From an uncultured Porphyromonadaceae bacterium (GTDB taxonomy: Bacteria; Bacteroidota; Bacteroidia; Bacteroidales; Muribaculaceae): DNA of 18,782 nucleotides. This document shows positions 6,036-13,628 of this stretch, one piece after another (positions within the stretch are counted from its first letter, which is position 1; every line of letters begins with the position of its first letter). The notes beneath the pieces were generated by a model. That model ran no database searches and had not been told where the DNA came from. It saw only the letters and a program-made list of their open reading frames with translations. The stretch is taken from positions 1 through 18,782 of the forward strand of contig URQP01000046.1 in NCBI GenBank assembly GCA_900550025.1, read 5' to 3'. The translations under genes were made by a program, and so were the position numbers.

Positions 6036-7400
6036 ATGACAAAAAAGATATTCAAGCGAAAAATCTATCAAAAGATGCTCCAATGGAAACAAAGCAATGG
6101 GACTACCGCTCTACTGATAAAAGGGGCAAGACGCATTGGGAAATCGACTATTGCGGAAGAATTTGCACAAAATGAATACCAATCATACATAGCAATCGAC
6201 TTTTCTATTGCCAGTGAAGCTGTAAAAGAACTTTTCAGCCATATCTCCGATTTAGATTATTTTTTCCTTCGACTTCAATCGCTATTCAACGTATCGCTAC
6301 ATGAACGTAATTCAGTCATTATTTTTGACGAAGTACAACTTTTCCCACCTGCGCGTCAAGCAATAAAGCATTTGGTAAAAGACCACCGATATGACTACAT
6401 TGAAACAGGATCGCTCCTGTCGATAAAGAAAAACATAAAGGGGATAGTAATACCAAGCGAGGAAACACGCATTGCAATGTATCCTATGGATTATGAGGAA
6501 TTTTTATGGGCAACAGGCAAAGCAACAGTCTTTGAGATGATTAAGTACTCTTATCTAACTAAAAAGCCGTTAGGAGATGCTGTAAATCGTGACATGATGC
6601 GTCATTTCCGCTTATATATGCTCATCGGAGGAATGCCACAAGCCGTAAACGCATATCTTGAATCCAACGATTTTTCAGCAGTAGATTCCATAAAGCGGAA
6701 TATACTCGAACTATACATCGACGATTTCCGAAGGATTGACCCATCCGGACGCGCCTCCAGACTTTTTTTGTCCATTCCTGCCGAGCTTTCACGTAATACG
6801 GCACGCTACAAAATAGGAAGCGTCATAGAGAATGCCACGGCCTCCCGATTCAGCGAATTATTGATGGATATGGAGGACTCCATGACTGTAAACTTTGCCT
6901 ATCACGCCAACGATCCTAACGTAGGCTTCTCACTTCATGCCGATTACAACCGATTCAAGATGTTTCTATCCGACACCGGCCTGTTCGTCACATTAGCTTT
7001 TATGGACAAAGATTATACAGAAAACGACATATATCAAAAACTTCTTTCCGACAAACTTGGAACAGATTTAGTATACGTTTATGAAAACATCATTGCACAA
7101 ATGCTAAAAAGTGCCGGTAACGAACTTTTTTACTACACATTCAAAGAAGAAATACAAAAAGAGAACTCGCCTGCAAATACAGTTACACGCAACTACGAAA
7201 TTGACTTCTTGTTATCTCACAAAAACAAGATTTGCCCTATAGAGGTAAAATCATCCGGCTACAATTCACACAAATCGCTCGACAAATTCCAAGAGAAATA
7301 CTCCGGAAGGATACAACAACGCTATTTGCTATACACTAAAGACTTACGCAAAGACAACGACATTCTATGCCTGCCTGTCTATATGGCAGCATTCTTATAG
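6036..7400 (+). CDS. AAA family ATPase with C-terminal DUF4143-like domain (second copy of the class)
   Basis: This 454-residue ATPase has the same architecture as the one at 2506-3684 but is clearly divergent in sequence. Walker A is KGARRIGKST (29-38). Walker B is SVIIFDEVQLF (93-103). A sensor-like ETGSLL (123-128) and MYPMDYEEFLWATG (148-161), typical of this family, follow, and MLIGGMPQAVNAYL (195-208) marks the transition to the DUF4143 region. The C-terminus has YEIDFLL (387-393) and PIEVKSS (401-407), the D...ExK spacing of a nuclease-like fold, which is inferred and not proven. It is preceded by three 33-bp tandem repeats that reach its -7 box. The stop codon TAG abuts the stop of the convergent gene at 7401 with no base between. 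Composition is AT-rich relative to neighbours. The cellular role of the family is poorly known. Confidence 0.9.
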   Translation: MTKKIFKRKIYQKMLQWKQSNGTTALLIKGARRIGKSTIAEEFAQNEYQSYIAIDFSIASEAVKELFSHISDLDYFFLRLQSLFNVSLHERNSVIIFDEVQLFPPARQAIKHLVKDHRYDYIETGSLLSIKKNIKGIVIPSEETRIAMYPMDYEEFLWATGKATVFEMIKYSYLTKKPLGDAVNRDMMRHFRLYMLIGGMPQAVNAYLESNDFSAVDSIKRNILELYIDDFRRIDPSGRASRLFLSIPAELSRNTARYKIGSVIENATASRFSELLMDMEDSMTVNFAYHANDPNVGFSLHADYNRFKMFLSDTGLFVTLAFMDKDYTENDIYQKLLSDKLGTDLVYVYENIIAQMLKSAGNELFYYTFKEEIQKENSPANTVTRNYEIDFLLSHKNKICPIEVKSSGYNSHKSLDKFQEKYSGRIQQRYLLYTKDLRKDNDILCLPVYMAAFL

Positions 7401-8066
7401 TCATTCACAAGGCTTGAAAATCTGCATTTTCAGGCCGAAAGAGAAACGCAGGATGTCGCGCATACGGACGGTGCTGTTAGTAGCCTTGCTCACGATATAA
7501 AGCTCGTTGGTGCCTATCTCATAAAAGAAGCCGATGCCACGCATCCACGGATAACGTTCGGGATAGAATGTCACACTCTGCCCCAAGAATACCGATGTGC
7601 GCACTTTCGAGCTGAAATTATAATACCGGTTAGGATACTTTCCCGGCTCGCGCTGCCAAAAGTCCTCGCCGTTGATTGTGGTGAAATACAAACCGCAAGT
7701 CAGCGGCTCATACGACAGCCAGTCGCACAGACGCATGCTCCATGGCGTATAAGTCTGCTTCACGGTAAACGTGAAATGCAACTTGTCGGAAAACTTCTTA
7801 GGCAAGAATCCGATAAAGAAGTCGCTGTTCCATTGATTTCGCTTGCCGTATTCCCATCCCGCCCCGAACGAAAGGAATCCCATTCCGCCAGCATACTGCA
7901 CCTTAACGTTCTTAGGCTTCAGACGCTCCCAACCGTCATATTTCCAATTCACACGCCTGTCCCAACGCCGGGCAGCAACAGAATCGGCCGAATCTGCCGC
8001 AAAGAGCGGAACGCATGCCGACAACGCCACACAAAGCATAAACGCCCTAAAATTCCACCGCCTCAT
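7401..8066 (-). CDS. Exported protein of unknown function, possibly a small outer-membrane barrel
   Basis: I read this as 221 residues from ATG 8066. In-frame ATGs at 8072 and 8081 are also possible, and one at 8039 would remove the overlap. The 8066 start gives the best signal peptide: MRRWNFRAF followed by a hydrophobic MLCVALSACVPLFA and cleavage before AADSA. The mature part alternates aromatic and polar residues (for example GGMGFLSFGAGWEYGK, HFTFTVKQTYTPW, FYEIGTNELYIV) and ends LRFSFGLKMQIFKPCE. This suggests beta strands of an outer-membrane or periplasmic beta protein, but I cannot name a family. The start overlaps the end of the metallophosphoesterase gene by 20 bp, so the two are probably co-transcribed and translationally coupled. 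Its stop directly abuts the ATPase stop on the other strand. Confidence 0.75.
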   Translation of the reverse strand: MRRWNFRAFMLCVALSACVPLFAADSADSVAARRWDRRVNWKYDGWERLKPKNVKVQYAGGMGFLSFGAGWEYGKRNQWNSDFFIGFLPKKFSDKLHFTFTVKQTYTPWSMRLCDWLSYEPLTCGLYFTTINGEDFWQREPGKYPNRYYNFSSKVRTSVFLGQSVTFYPERYPWMRGIGFFYEIGTNELYIVSKATNSTVRMRDILRFSFGLKMQIFKPCE

Positions 8067-8868
8067 ACTCATAACCGTCATTATTGATAGTGAAACGAAG
8101 GTAAGTGCGCTTCTTCGCGCAAGGACATTGATAATACATCACTCCGTCGTCGAAATATTCGTCGACCGCAAGCTGATGTCCGTGCCCATACACACAAAAC
8201 TGCAAACCGGGAAACTGGCGGACATAAAACTCGAACACATCGGCTATATTATTGTTGAACTGCTCGGAATAAGGTCCGGCATGCATAGCCACCACCGTTT
8301 TCGTAACGCCATCCGGAGTGTTTTCCAGACAATCGCCGAGGAACGACAAATCGGGCACAGCCTGCGAATAGTCGAACTCCAAAGCGTTGGTATTGACACA
8401 GACGAACTGCACATTTCCGGCTGTAAACACAAAATCATCTTCACCGAAAATCTTATTGAACACCTGCTTGCCGGTAGCCACACAATCGTGGTTGCCCAGC
8501 AGGCATACATACGGAACAGCCAGCTTCTCCAATATGTCGCGCTGCAACTCGAATTCCAATTTTGCCCCGAAGTCGGAAAGGTCGCCGTTATGCAGGACAA
8601 AATCCCCCCCGCCACGGCTATTGATGTCGGCCACGGCATCTTCCGTCTCGTCATACCATCGCTGCGTGTCGCTTATGACGGCAAACGATATTTCATCCCT
8701 GCCATCCGTCAGCACCTTGATTTCCGCTATATTCTCCGCATTGATTCCAGTCCTGCCCTCAATGTCGAGATCATAAGGATGATACTCTATCATATCGCAT
8801 CCGGCGGCAAAAGGCAAAAGCGACATTATGAGCCATTTCCAACAGCTTTTTCCTAAAACAATTTTCAT
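8047..8868 (-). CDS. Calcineurin-like metallophosphoesterase, lipoprotein
   Basis: This 273-residue protein begins with a lipoprotein signal peptide; the lipobox FAAGC puts the lipidated cysteine at residue 24, so it is membrane-anchored outside the cytoplasm. The metallophosphoesterase motifs appear in order: FAVISDTQRW (motif I, with Gln where His is usual), VLHNGDLSDF (GDxxD), LLGNHDC (GNHD), VAMHAGPYS and VYGHGHQL (GHxH). Together these bind a dinuclear metal centre that hydrolyses phosphoesters. The substrate cannot be told from sequence. I chose ATG 8868 because it gives a clean signal peptide; the longer in-frame version would run into the probable promoter region. It is the first gene of a two-gene unit with the 7401-8066 protein and is divergent from the 8998 peptidase gene. 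Confidence 0.9.
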   Translation of the reverse strand: MKIVLGKSCWKWLIMSLLPFAAGCDMIEYHPYDLDIEGRTGINAENIAEIKVLTDGRDEISFAVISDTQRWYDETEDAVADINSRGGGDFVLHNGDLSDFGAKLEFELQRDILEKLAVPYVCLLGNHDCVATGKQVFNKIFGEDDFVFTAGNVQFVCVNTNALEFDYSQAVPDLSFLGDCLENTPDGVTKTVVAMHAGPYSEQFNNNIADVFEFYVRQFPGLQFCVYGHGHQLAVDEYFDDGVMYYQCPCAKKRTYLRFTINNDGYEYEAVEF

Positions 8869-8872
8869 AGCG

Positions 8873-8902
8873 CAAAGTTCCGAAATTTCCCAGCCACACA
8901 AG
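8873..8902 (-). promoter_or_regulatory. Probable promoter of the metallophosphoesterase gene
   Basis: On the minus strand, CTTG (8902-8899), an 18-nt spacer and GAACTTTG (8880-8873) resemble the -33/-7 consensus with one mismatch (G for T at the first -7 base). The box ends only 4 nt before the ATG, which implies a very short leader. Confidence 0.4.
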
Positions 8903-8940
8903 CATTTCCGCACACCCTATAATTATCCTAAATGGCGGTT

Positions 8941-8974
8941 GTTGTGGCTAAATGCAGAATTATGCCTATTTTTG
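8941..8974 (+). promoter_or_regulatory. Probable promoter of the 8998 peptidase gene
   Basis: TATTTTTG (8967-8974) matches TAnnTTTG, with GTTG (8941-8944) 22 nt upstream. The position argues for a start at ATG 8998, 23 nt downstream, over an in-frame ATG at 8932. Confidence 0.5.
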
Positions 8975-8997
8975 TTGCGCTGAAAGCTGGCAATAAT

Positions 8998-9699
8998 ATG
9001 GCTAAACGAGTTTTTGAAGACAAGGATTTCGGAAAGATAATAGTAGGCTCGCGCTCCAACGCACGCAACCTGTCACTGAGCGTGCGTGCCGACGGCTTGC
9101 ACGTCACAGTGCCGCCTTATACGAAATTCTCCACAATCATTGAAGCCGTGGAAAAGTACCGCAGCCAGCTGTTGCCGTCGTTCGAGCGCGTCAGACCACA
9201 GGGCATAACGCCTGAATTCCGCATTTCCGCAGAATGCTTCCGCCTTAGCCTCCAGCAAGGAAAAGGCAAGAATTTCACCCTGCATTACGGAGAAGATGAA
9301 GTGACACTTTTCTACCCTCCGGAAACCGATTTCGGCAGCAAAACGGTGCAAACCACTATACGCAACGGCATCGTCCGGGCATTGAAACACAACGCCGCGC
9401 TTATGCTCCCACCAGTGCTCGAAATGTTTGCGCAACGACACCGGCTGACATACAAGAAAGTGAAAATCAACGGAGCGCGCCGCCGGTGGGGAAGCTGCAC
9501 GGCAGCCGGAACAATCAATCTCTCGTGCTACCTGATTCTTCTTCCGCCGCATCTTTCAGATTACGTGCTCCTGCATGAACTGGCACACACCGTGGAAATG
9601 AACCATGGACCGCGCTTCTGGCGGCTTCTTGACTCATTCACCGGCAACAAGGCACAGACACTACGGAAAGAACTACGCAATTACCGTCTACTGTTCTAA
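8998..9699 (+). CDS. YgjP-like (M48/DUF45) zinc metallopeptidase
   Basis: This is a 233-residue cytosolic protein without a signal peptide. The N-terminal half has the DUF45 beta-rich layout (RSNARNLSLSVRADGLHVTV, 19-38). It continues through the conserved RRRWGSCTAAGTINLS (161-176) to the catalytic motif HELAHTVEMNHGPRFW (193-208). His193, His197 and His203 are the expected zinc ligands and Glu194 the catalytic base. YgjP-type proteins are single-domain relatives of SprT/WLM peptidases, and their substrates are largely unknown. The gene is monocistronic, divergent from the metallophosphoesterase and convergent with the lipoprotein gene. An upstream in-frame ATG at 8932 would add 22 residues and include the promoter, so I reject it. 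Confidence 0.92.
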   Translation: MAKRVFEDKDFGKIIVGSRSNARNLSLSVRADGLHVTVPPYTKFSTIIEAVEKYRSQLLPSFERVRPQGITPEFRISAECFRLSLQQGKGKNFTLHYGEDEVTLFYPPETDFGSKTVQTTIRNGIVRALKHNAALMLPPVLEMFAQRHRLTYKKVKINGARRRWGSCTAAGTINLSCYLILLPPHLSDYVLLHELAHTVEMNHGPRFWRLLDSFTGNKAQTLRKELRNYRLLF

Positions 9700-9765
9700 C
9701 CCGTAGCTTCTAACCGATGCACAATTCGTTCAGCAAACGCCCTTTCTGTCAACTACATACTTCAA

Positions 9766-10425
9766 TCACTTCACTTCTGAATAAGAAATGGTTATTACGC
9801 CATCGCTGCCCTCCGAAACCCGGACAAACACAGTACCGGCACCACCGTCCAAAGTGTTCTGATATTTCAACTCTTCACCGTCGACAGCTTTATAGCGTTC
9901 TGCCAAAAATTGCTCGACAGATGCCATGTCCGTACCCGGTTTCAACACTACTTCCGAACGGTAAAGCACTTCTTTCGTTCCGGCGAAATAGAATCCGAAT
10001 GATGCCGACGCCCCCATTTCTTCAAGATTATAGACAATTCCGTCGTCAGCAACCGAATATCCGTCGCCATACATTTTCTCCACAACATCCCTGCGTATCG
10101 TGAAATCGGAATGATAAGGCTCTACCAACAACGAGCTGACAGGCACGACATTCACCGTGACAAAATCCTGCCCAGAGCCGCTTTTCACCCCAATCATAGT
10201 CTCACCGACATAATTGGCCGTCACCAATCCGTTTTCGTCCACCACAGCGTGGTACTCGTCCATACTGCCATAACGCACCGGCTCATTGGAAACCACTTCT
10301 ATCTGCGACTGCTCTCCCTTATGCAAATTTATTTCTTTGGAAGAAGTAATCACCATCGCATCGTCTTCACCGCAAGCCGACAACAGCAGCATCGGCAACA
10401 CCGTCAAAAAAGCCACTTTTTTCAT
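9766..10425 (-). CDS. Lipoprotein with a Big2-like immunoglobulin domain
   Basis: This 219-residue protein starts MKKVAFLTVLPMLLLSAC. LSAC is a good lipobox with the lipid attached at Cys18. The next residues, GEDD, are acidic and resemble the lipoprotein export signals that send Bacteroidota lipoproteins to the cell surface; surface location is inferred. Residues 25-95 look like a bacterial Ig-like (Big2) domain: SSKEINLHKGEQ, then VVDENGLVTANYVGETMIGV, then VTVNVVPV. The remaining 120 residues are a separate domain I do not recognise, rich in Val, Asp and aromatic residues. The gene lies downstream of secDF but is separated from it by a terminator and has its own -7 boxes. It was called from ATG 10425; a GTG two codons upstream is less likely. 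Confidence 0.82.
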   Translation of the reverse strand: MKKVAFLTVLPMLLLSACGEDDAMVITSSKEINLHKGEQSQIEVVSNEPVRYGSMDEYHAVVDENGLVTANYVGETMIGVKSGSGQDFVTVNVVPVSSLLVEPYHSDFTIRRDVVEKMYGDGYSVADDGIVYNLEEMGASASFGFYFAGTKEVLYRSEVVLKPGTDMASVEQFLAERYKAVDGEELKYQNTLDGGAGTVFVRVSEGSDGVITISYSEVK

Positions 10426-10430
10426 AAGCA

Positions 10431-10450
10431 CAAATTTACCGGCAAATTTA
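10431..10450 (-). promoter_or_regulatory. Doubled -7 box upstream of the lipoprotein gene
   Basis: TAAATTTG occurs twice on the minus strand, at 10450-10443 and 10438-10431, 12 bp apart. The inner box ends 5 nt before the ATG, so the outer box more likely drives transcription, or two alternative leaders exist. No convincing -33 box is seen. Confidence 0.45.
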
Positions 10451-10469
10451 GCATAAATCGCCCGGTTAT

Positions 10470-10506
10470 AAAAAAATCGGAGAGCATTCCGTCAGGGAAC
10501 GCTCTC
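10470..10506 (-). terminator. secDF: Rho-independent terminator of secDF
   Basis: On the minus strand an 11-bp stem (10506-10496 with 10490-10480, one G-U pair) and a 5-nt loop are followed by CGA and then seven T residues (10476-10470). It begins 33 nt after the secDF stop and separates secDF from the lipoprotein gene. Confidence 0.85.
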
Positions 10507-10538
10507 CTCAACATAAGTATGAAAACAAAATCTCTGTC

Positions 10539-13499
10539 TTACTTCACAGCAGCTTTTGCAGCTTTTGCAGCTTTCTTGGCAATCTTACGTTTCTGCATCG
10601 TGTAAGCCAACGGAGTTGCCACATAGATTGTTGTCAAAGTACCGACAATCACACCGAGCAACATAGCGAACGTAAAGCTGCGCAATGTCTCGCCGCCGAA
10701 CAGGAACATAATGAGCAATACCAACGCTGTGGTCGACGATGTCATTATGGTACGTGTCAACGTAGAGTTCAACGAGTGGTTGATTACCTCGCGGCGATCC
10801 TGCTTAGGATAGAGGTGAATCATCTCGCGGACACGGTCGAACACAACCACCGTATCGTTTATGGCATAACCGATAATCGTAAGGATAGCCGCGATGAACG
10901 ACTGGTCGATTTCCATAGAGAACGGAAGCACGCCCCAGAACAGCGAATAGAAACCTATCATCACGAACGAAGTGAACGCCAATGACGCCAAAGCACCCAT
11001 CGAGAACGACAAGTCGCGGAAACGCAACAGGATATAGAGCGCGATTGCAATCAACGAGAACACTACAGCCCAAACTGCGCCTTGCGTCATATCGTCGGCG
11101 ATACTCGGACCGACCTTCTCGGTTTGTACTACACCGACCGACTCGTTGGAGACGTTGAAGTCCTCATATTTCATACCGTTGAGTTCCGGCTGCAATCCCT
11201 TATAGAGAATCTGCATCACTTCCTCGTCGATATTCTCGCCCTGATCGGCAATTTTATAGTTGGTTGAGATACGCACTTTCGAATCGTTATCGATAGTGAT
11301 TACCGACAATGAAGATTCCGGGAACAATGGAGCAAGCTCCTCCTGAATGTCGGCTGTATTCACATCATGGTCGAACTGCACGATATAGTTGCGTCCACCT
11401 GAGAAATCAATACCGCGGTTAAGGCCTCTTGTGAAGAACGAAACGAGAATCACGACGCAGACAGCGGCTATGATGGTGTTTGTAATCTTCGCATGACCCA
11501 AGAAGTTGATTTTCGGATTGCGCAAGAAGTTGTCACTTATCTTCGTGGTGAAAGTCAACTTTTCAAAACGTTTCTTCTTCAACATCCATTCGAATGCCAG
11601 ACGTGAGATGAACACGGCCGTGAAGAACGAGCAAATCAAGCTTATGAGCAACGTAGTGGCGAATCCCTTGATAAGACCAGTACCGTAGACAAGCAAGATG
11701 ATAGCTGTGATTACGGAAGTAAGGTTGGAGTCGAAGATTGCCGAGAACGCATTCTTATAACCGTCGGCAAGCGCGGATTTCACATTCTTGCCCGCACGAA
11801 GCTCTTCCTTGGTACGCTCGAAGATAAGCACATTGGCGTCGACAGCCATACCGAGCGACAGCACCATACCGGCAATACCCGAAAGGGTAAGCACAGCTTG
11901 GAACGACGCCAAAATACCCAACGTGAAGAACAAGTTGAGAATCAGACAGCAGTTGGCAACCATAGCCGGAGCGAATCCGTAGAAGCTAATCATATAGAGC
12001 ATCAGCAGCACAAGCGCGATGATGAACGACCACAAACCGGAAGAAATGGCCTGCTGGCCGAGCGACGGACCGATTACCGACTCACTGACGATATTGACTT
12101 TCGCAGCCATCTTACCGCTCTTGAGCACGTTTGCCAAGTCGTTGGCTTCCTCAACGGTAAAGTTACCCGTGATTTGCGAGCGTCCGCCCTCAATTACGGT
12201 ATTGACCGTCGGGAAAGAATATACTTGGTCGTCGAGCACGATGGCAACCTGCTTGCCTATGTTTTCCTGAGTAATCTGTGCCCAACGGCGCGAACCCTCG
12301 TTGTTCATCGACATATTAACGGTGTAACCGCCCTGCATCTGGTCGTATTCGCTGCTTGCGTCGTCTACCACGTCACCGCCAAGGCGGGGCTTGCCGTTCT
12401 GTGTCTTGAGAGCTACAAGCTGGAAGTAGCGTCCCTTGTCATCGACAGCCTTCACCGACCAAGCGCACTTCAAATTGGTAGGAAGCAACTGCTTTGCCAA
12501 TGCCGAACGGAGTATGTTGTTGACAGCGGCAGTATCCTGCACGTTAGTCAATCCGACAGCCGGACCGCCAACTCCGCCGTTTGCCCACAACATAGAGGCA
12601 AGCGTCTTAGCGGCAGCTTCCGGAGCAGCCTTTTCAACACCGGTAGTATCAGCCTTTGCCACCAATGCAGTATCAGCGGCGGCAACGTTTGCCGTATCGG
12701 CAACAGCTTCTTTCTTATCGTTGACAGTAGCGCCGGCAGCATAACTTTCGCTCAGTTGGGCGAATGCCTGCTGCAATTCTTCGAGAGTATAAGTTTCATA
12801 GAACTCAAGGTTTGCAGAACCCTGCAACAGCTTGCGCACACGTTCCGGCTCCTTGATACCCGGCAACTCAAGCAAGATCTGGCCGTCGCGCTCCATCTTC
12901 TTGATGTTAGGAGCAACCACGCCGAAGCGGTCGATACGCGTGCGGAGAGTATTGTATGAGTTGTCAACCATAGCGTTGACTTCTTCTTTAAGAATCTGCT
13001 CGACAGTCTCGTTGGAGTCGCCCGGATTTACACGTTCGATAGAGCGGAAAATCTGTGCAAGACTGCCATTCGGGGAAAGTCGCTTGTATTCAGCGCAGAA
13101 TGTACCGACAAAATCTTTGTTCTGGCTCTTTTCAGCCAAAGCGATAGCCTCGTTGAACTTAGGGTCGGGATTCTCTTTGGAAAGCGTGCGGAGAATGTCG
13201 GGCACAGAAATCTGCAACGTCACATTCATACCGCCTTTCAAGTCAAGACCCAAACCGATTTGTTTCTCTCTTGCCTCATTGTAAGTGTAGCCCAAGTACA
13301 CTTTTTCATGACCTACAGAGTCAAGATACAGCTTATAAGCATCCTTATATTTCTGTGATTCAGGATTATTGTCGATTTTTGCGGCATAAGCGGCAGCATC
13401 GTCTTCAATGCTGCTCGTCACAAAAGAGAACGACAAATAAAATACACAGACAAGGGCTAATAGAACTGCAAGAACTCTAATAAAACCTTTACTTTGCAT
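10539..13499 (-). CDS. secDF: Protein translocase subunit SecDF (SecD-SecF fusion)
   Basis: This 986-residue inner-membrane protein uses proton motive force to help the SecYEG channel move proteins out of the cytoplasm. SecD half: TM1 (7-28), IGLGLDLKGGMNV (81-93), the periplasmic P1 domain with NTLRTRIDRFGV (183-194) and ILLELPGI (208-215), GPSLGQQAI (477-485), then five TM helices including the proton-path motif GMAVDANVLIFERTKEE (550-566). SecF half: TM7 near 673-690, GIDFSGGRNY (696-705), VGPSIADDM (796-804), and IGYAINDTVVVFDRVRE (876-892). The fused form is usual in Bacteroidetes. A low-complexity insert rich in Ala, Asp, Thr and Val (about 265-300) interrupts P1. The C-terminus is a Lys/Ala tail. 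It is transcribed alone from its own -7 box and ended by a clear terminator. Confidence 0.97.
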   Translation of the reverse strand: MQSKGFIRVLAVLLALVCVFYLSFSFVTSSIEDDAAAYAAKIDNNPESQKYKDAYKLYLDSVGHEKVYLGYTYNEAREKQIGLGLDLKGGMNVTLQISVPDILRTLSKENPDPKFNEAIALAEKSQNKDFVGTFCAEYKRLSPNGSLAQIFRSIERVNPGDSNETVEQILKEEVNAMVDNSYNTLRTRIDRFGVVAPNIKKMERDGQILLELPGIKEPERVRKLLQGSANLEFYETYTLEELQQAFAQLSESYAAGATVNDKKEAVADTANVAAADTALVAKADTTGVEKAAPEAAAKTLASMLWANGGVGGPAVGLTNVQDTAAVNNILRSALAKQLLPTNLKCAWSVKAVDDKGRYFQLVALKTQNGKPRLGGDVVDDASSEYDQMQGGYTVNMSMNNEGSRRWAQITQENIGKQVAIVLDDQVYSFPTVNTVIEGGRSQITGNFTVEEANDLANVLKSGKMAAKVNIVSESVIGPSLGQQAISSGLWSFIIALVLLMLYMISFYGFAPAMVANCCLILNLFFTLGILASFQAVLTLSGIAGMVLSLGMAVDANVLIFERTKEELRAGKNVKSALADGYKNAFSAIFDSNLTSVITAIILLVYGTGLIKGFATTLLISLICSFFTAVFISRLAFEWMLKKKRFEKLTFTTKISDNFLRNPKINFLGHAKITNTIIAAVCVVILVSFFTRGLNRGIDFSGGRNYIVQFDHDVNTADIQEELAPLFPESSLSVITIDNDSKVRISTNYKIADQGENIDEEVMQILYKGLQPELNGMKYEDFNVSNESVGVVQTEKVGPSIADDMTQGAVWAVVFSLIAIALYILLRFRDLSFSMGALASLAFTSFVMIGFYSLFWGVLPFSMEIDQSFIAAILTIIGYAINDTVVVFDRVREMIHLYPKQDRREVINHSLNSTLTRTIMTSSTTALVLLIMFLFGGETLRSFTFAMLLGVIVGTLTTIYVATPLAYTMQKRKIAKKAAKAAKAAVK

Positions 13500-13549
13500 T
13501 TTGATTAGTTTTGTATATTAAATTTTAATTTGCACTTTTAATCAGGGTG

Positions 13550-13557
13550 CAAATATA
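13550..13557 (-). promoter_or_regulatory. secDF: -7 promoter box of secDF
   Basis: TATATTTG on the minus strand matches TAnnTTTG and lies 50 nt before the secDF ATG. The -33 region is T-rich but lacks TTG at the proper spacing. The leader of about 45 nt is AT-rich with no obvious structured element. Confidence 0.6.
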
Positions 13558-13628
13558 CATCATTTATTTCAAGTTGAAAATTTTTCCACTCCGTTTTTTA
13601 GCCGTTTTTAGCCATTTATCCAATTGTT

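Noticed and set aside
1754..7400. Known defence system or integrated element with transposase or integrase
   Set aside because: No transposase, integrase, methyltransferase, helicase or toxin-antitoxin pair is visible. The ATPases alone do not define a known system.
7843..8856. Long open frame (about 337 codons) on the plus strand across the phosphoesterase and its neighbour
   Set aside because: It is antisense to genes with clear metallophosphoesterase motifs and a signal peptide. Its translation has no recognisable domain and it arises from codon bias on the opposite strand.
11898..12959. Long plus-strand open frame inside secDF
   Set aside because: It is antisense to conserved SecD sequence and its composition mirrors the SecD codons.
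13572..13590. AT-rich hairpin as a terminator for the glycosyltransferase gene
   Set aside because: The stem is mostly A-T with a mismatch and almost no loop, and it lies upstream of the secDF -7 box. The evidence is too weak to annotate.
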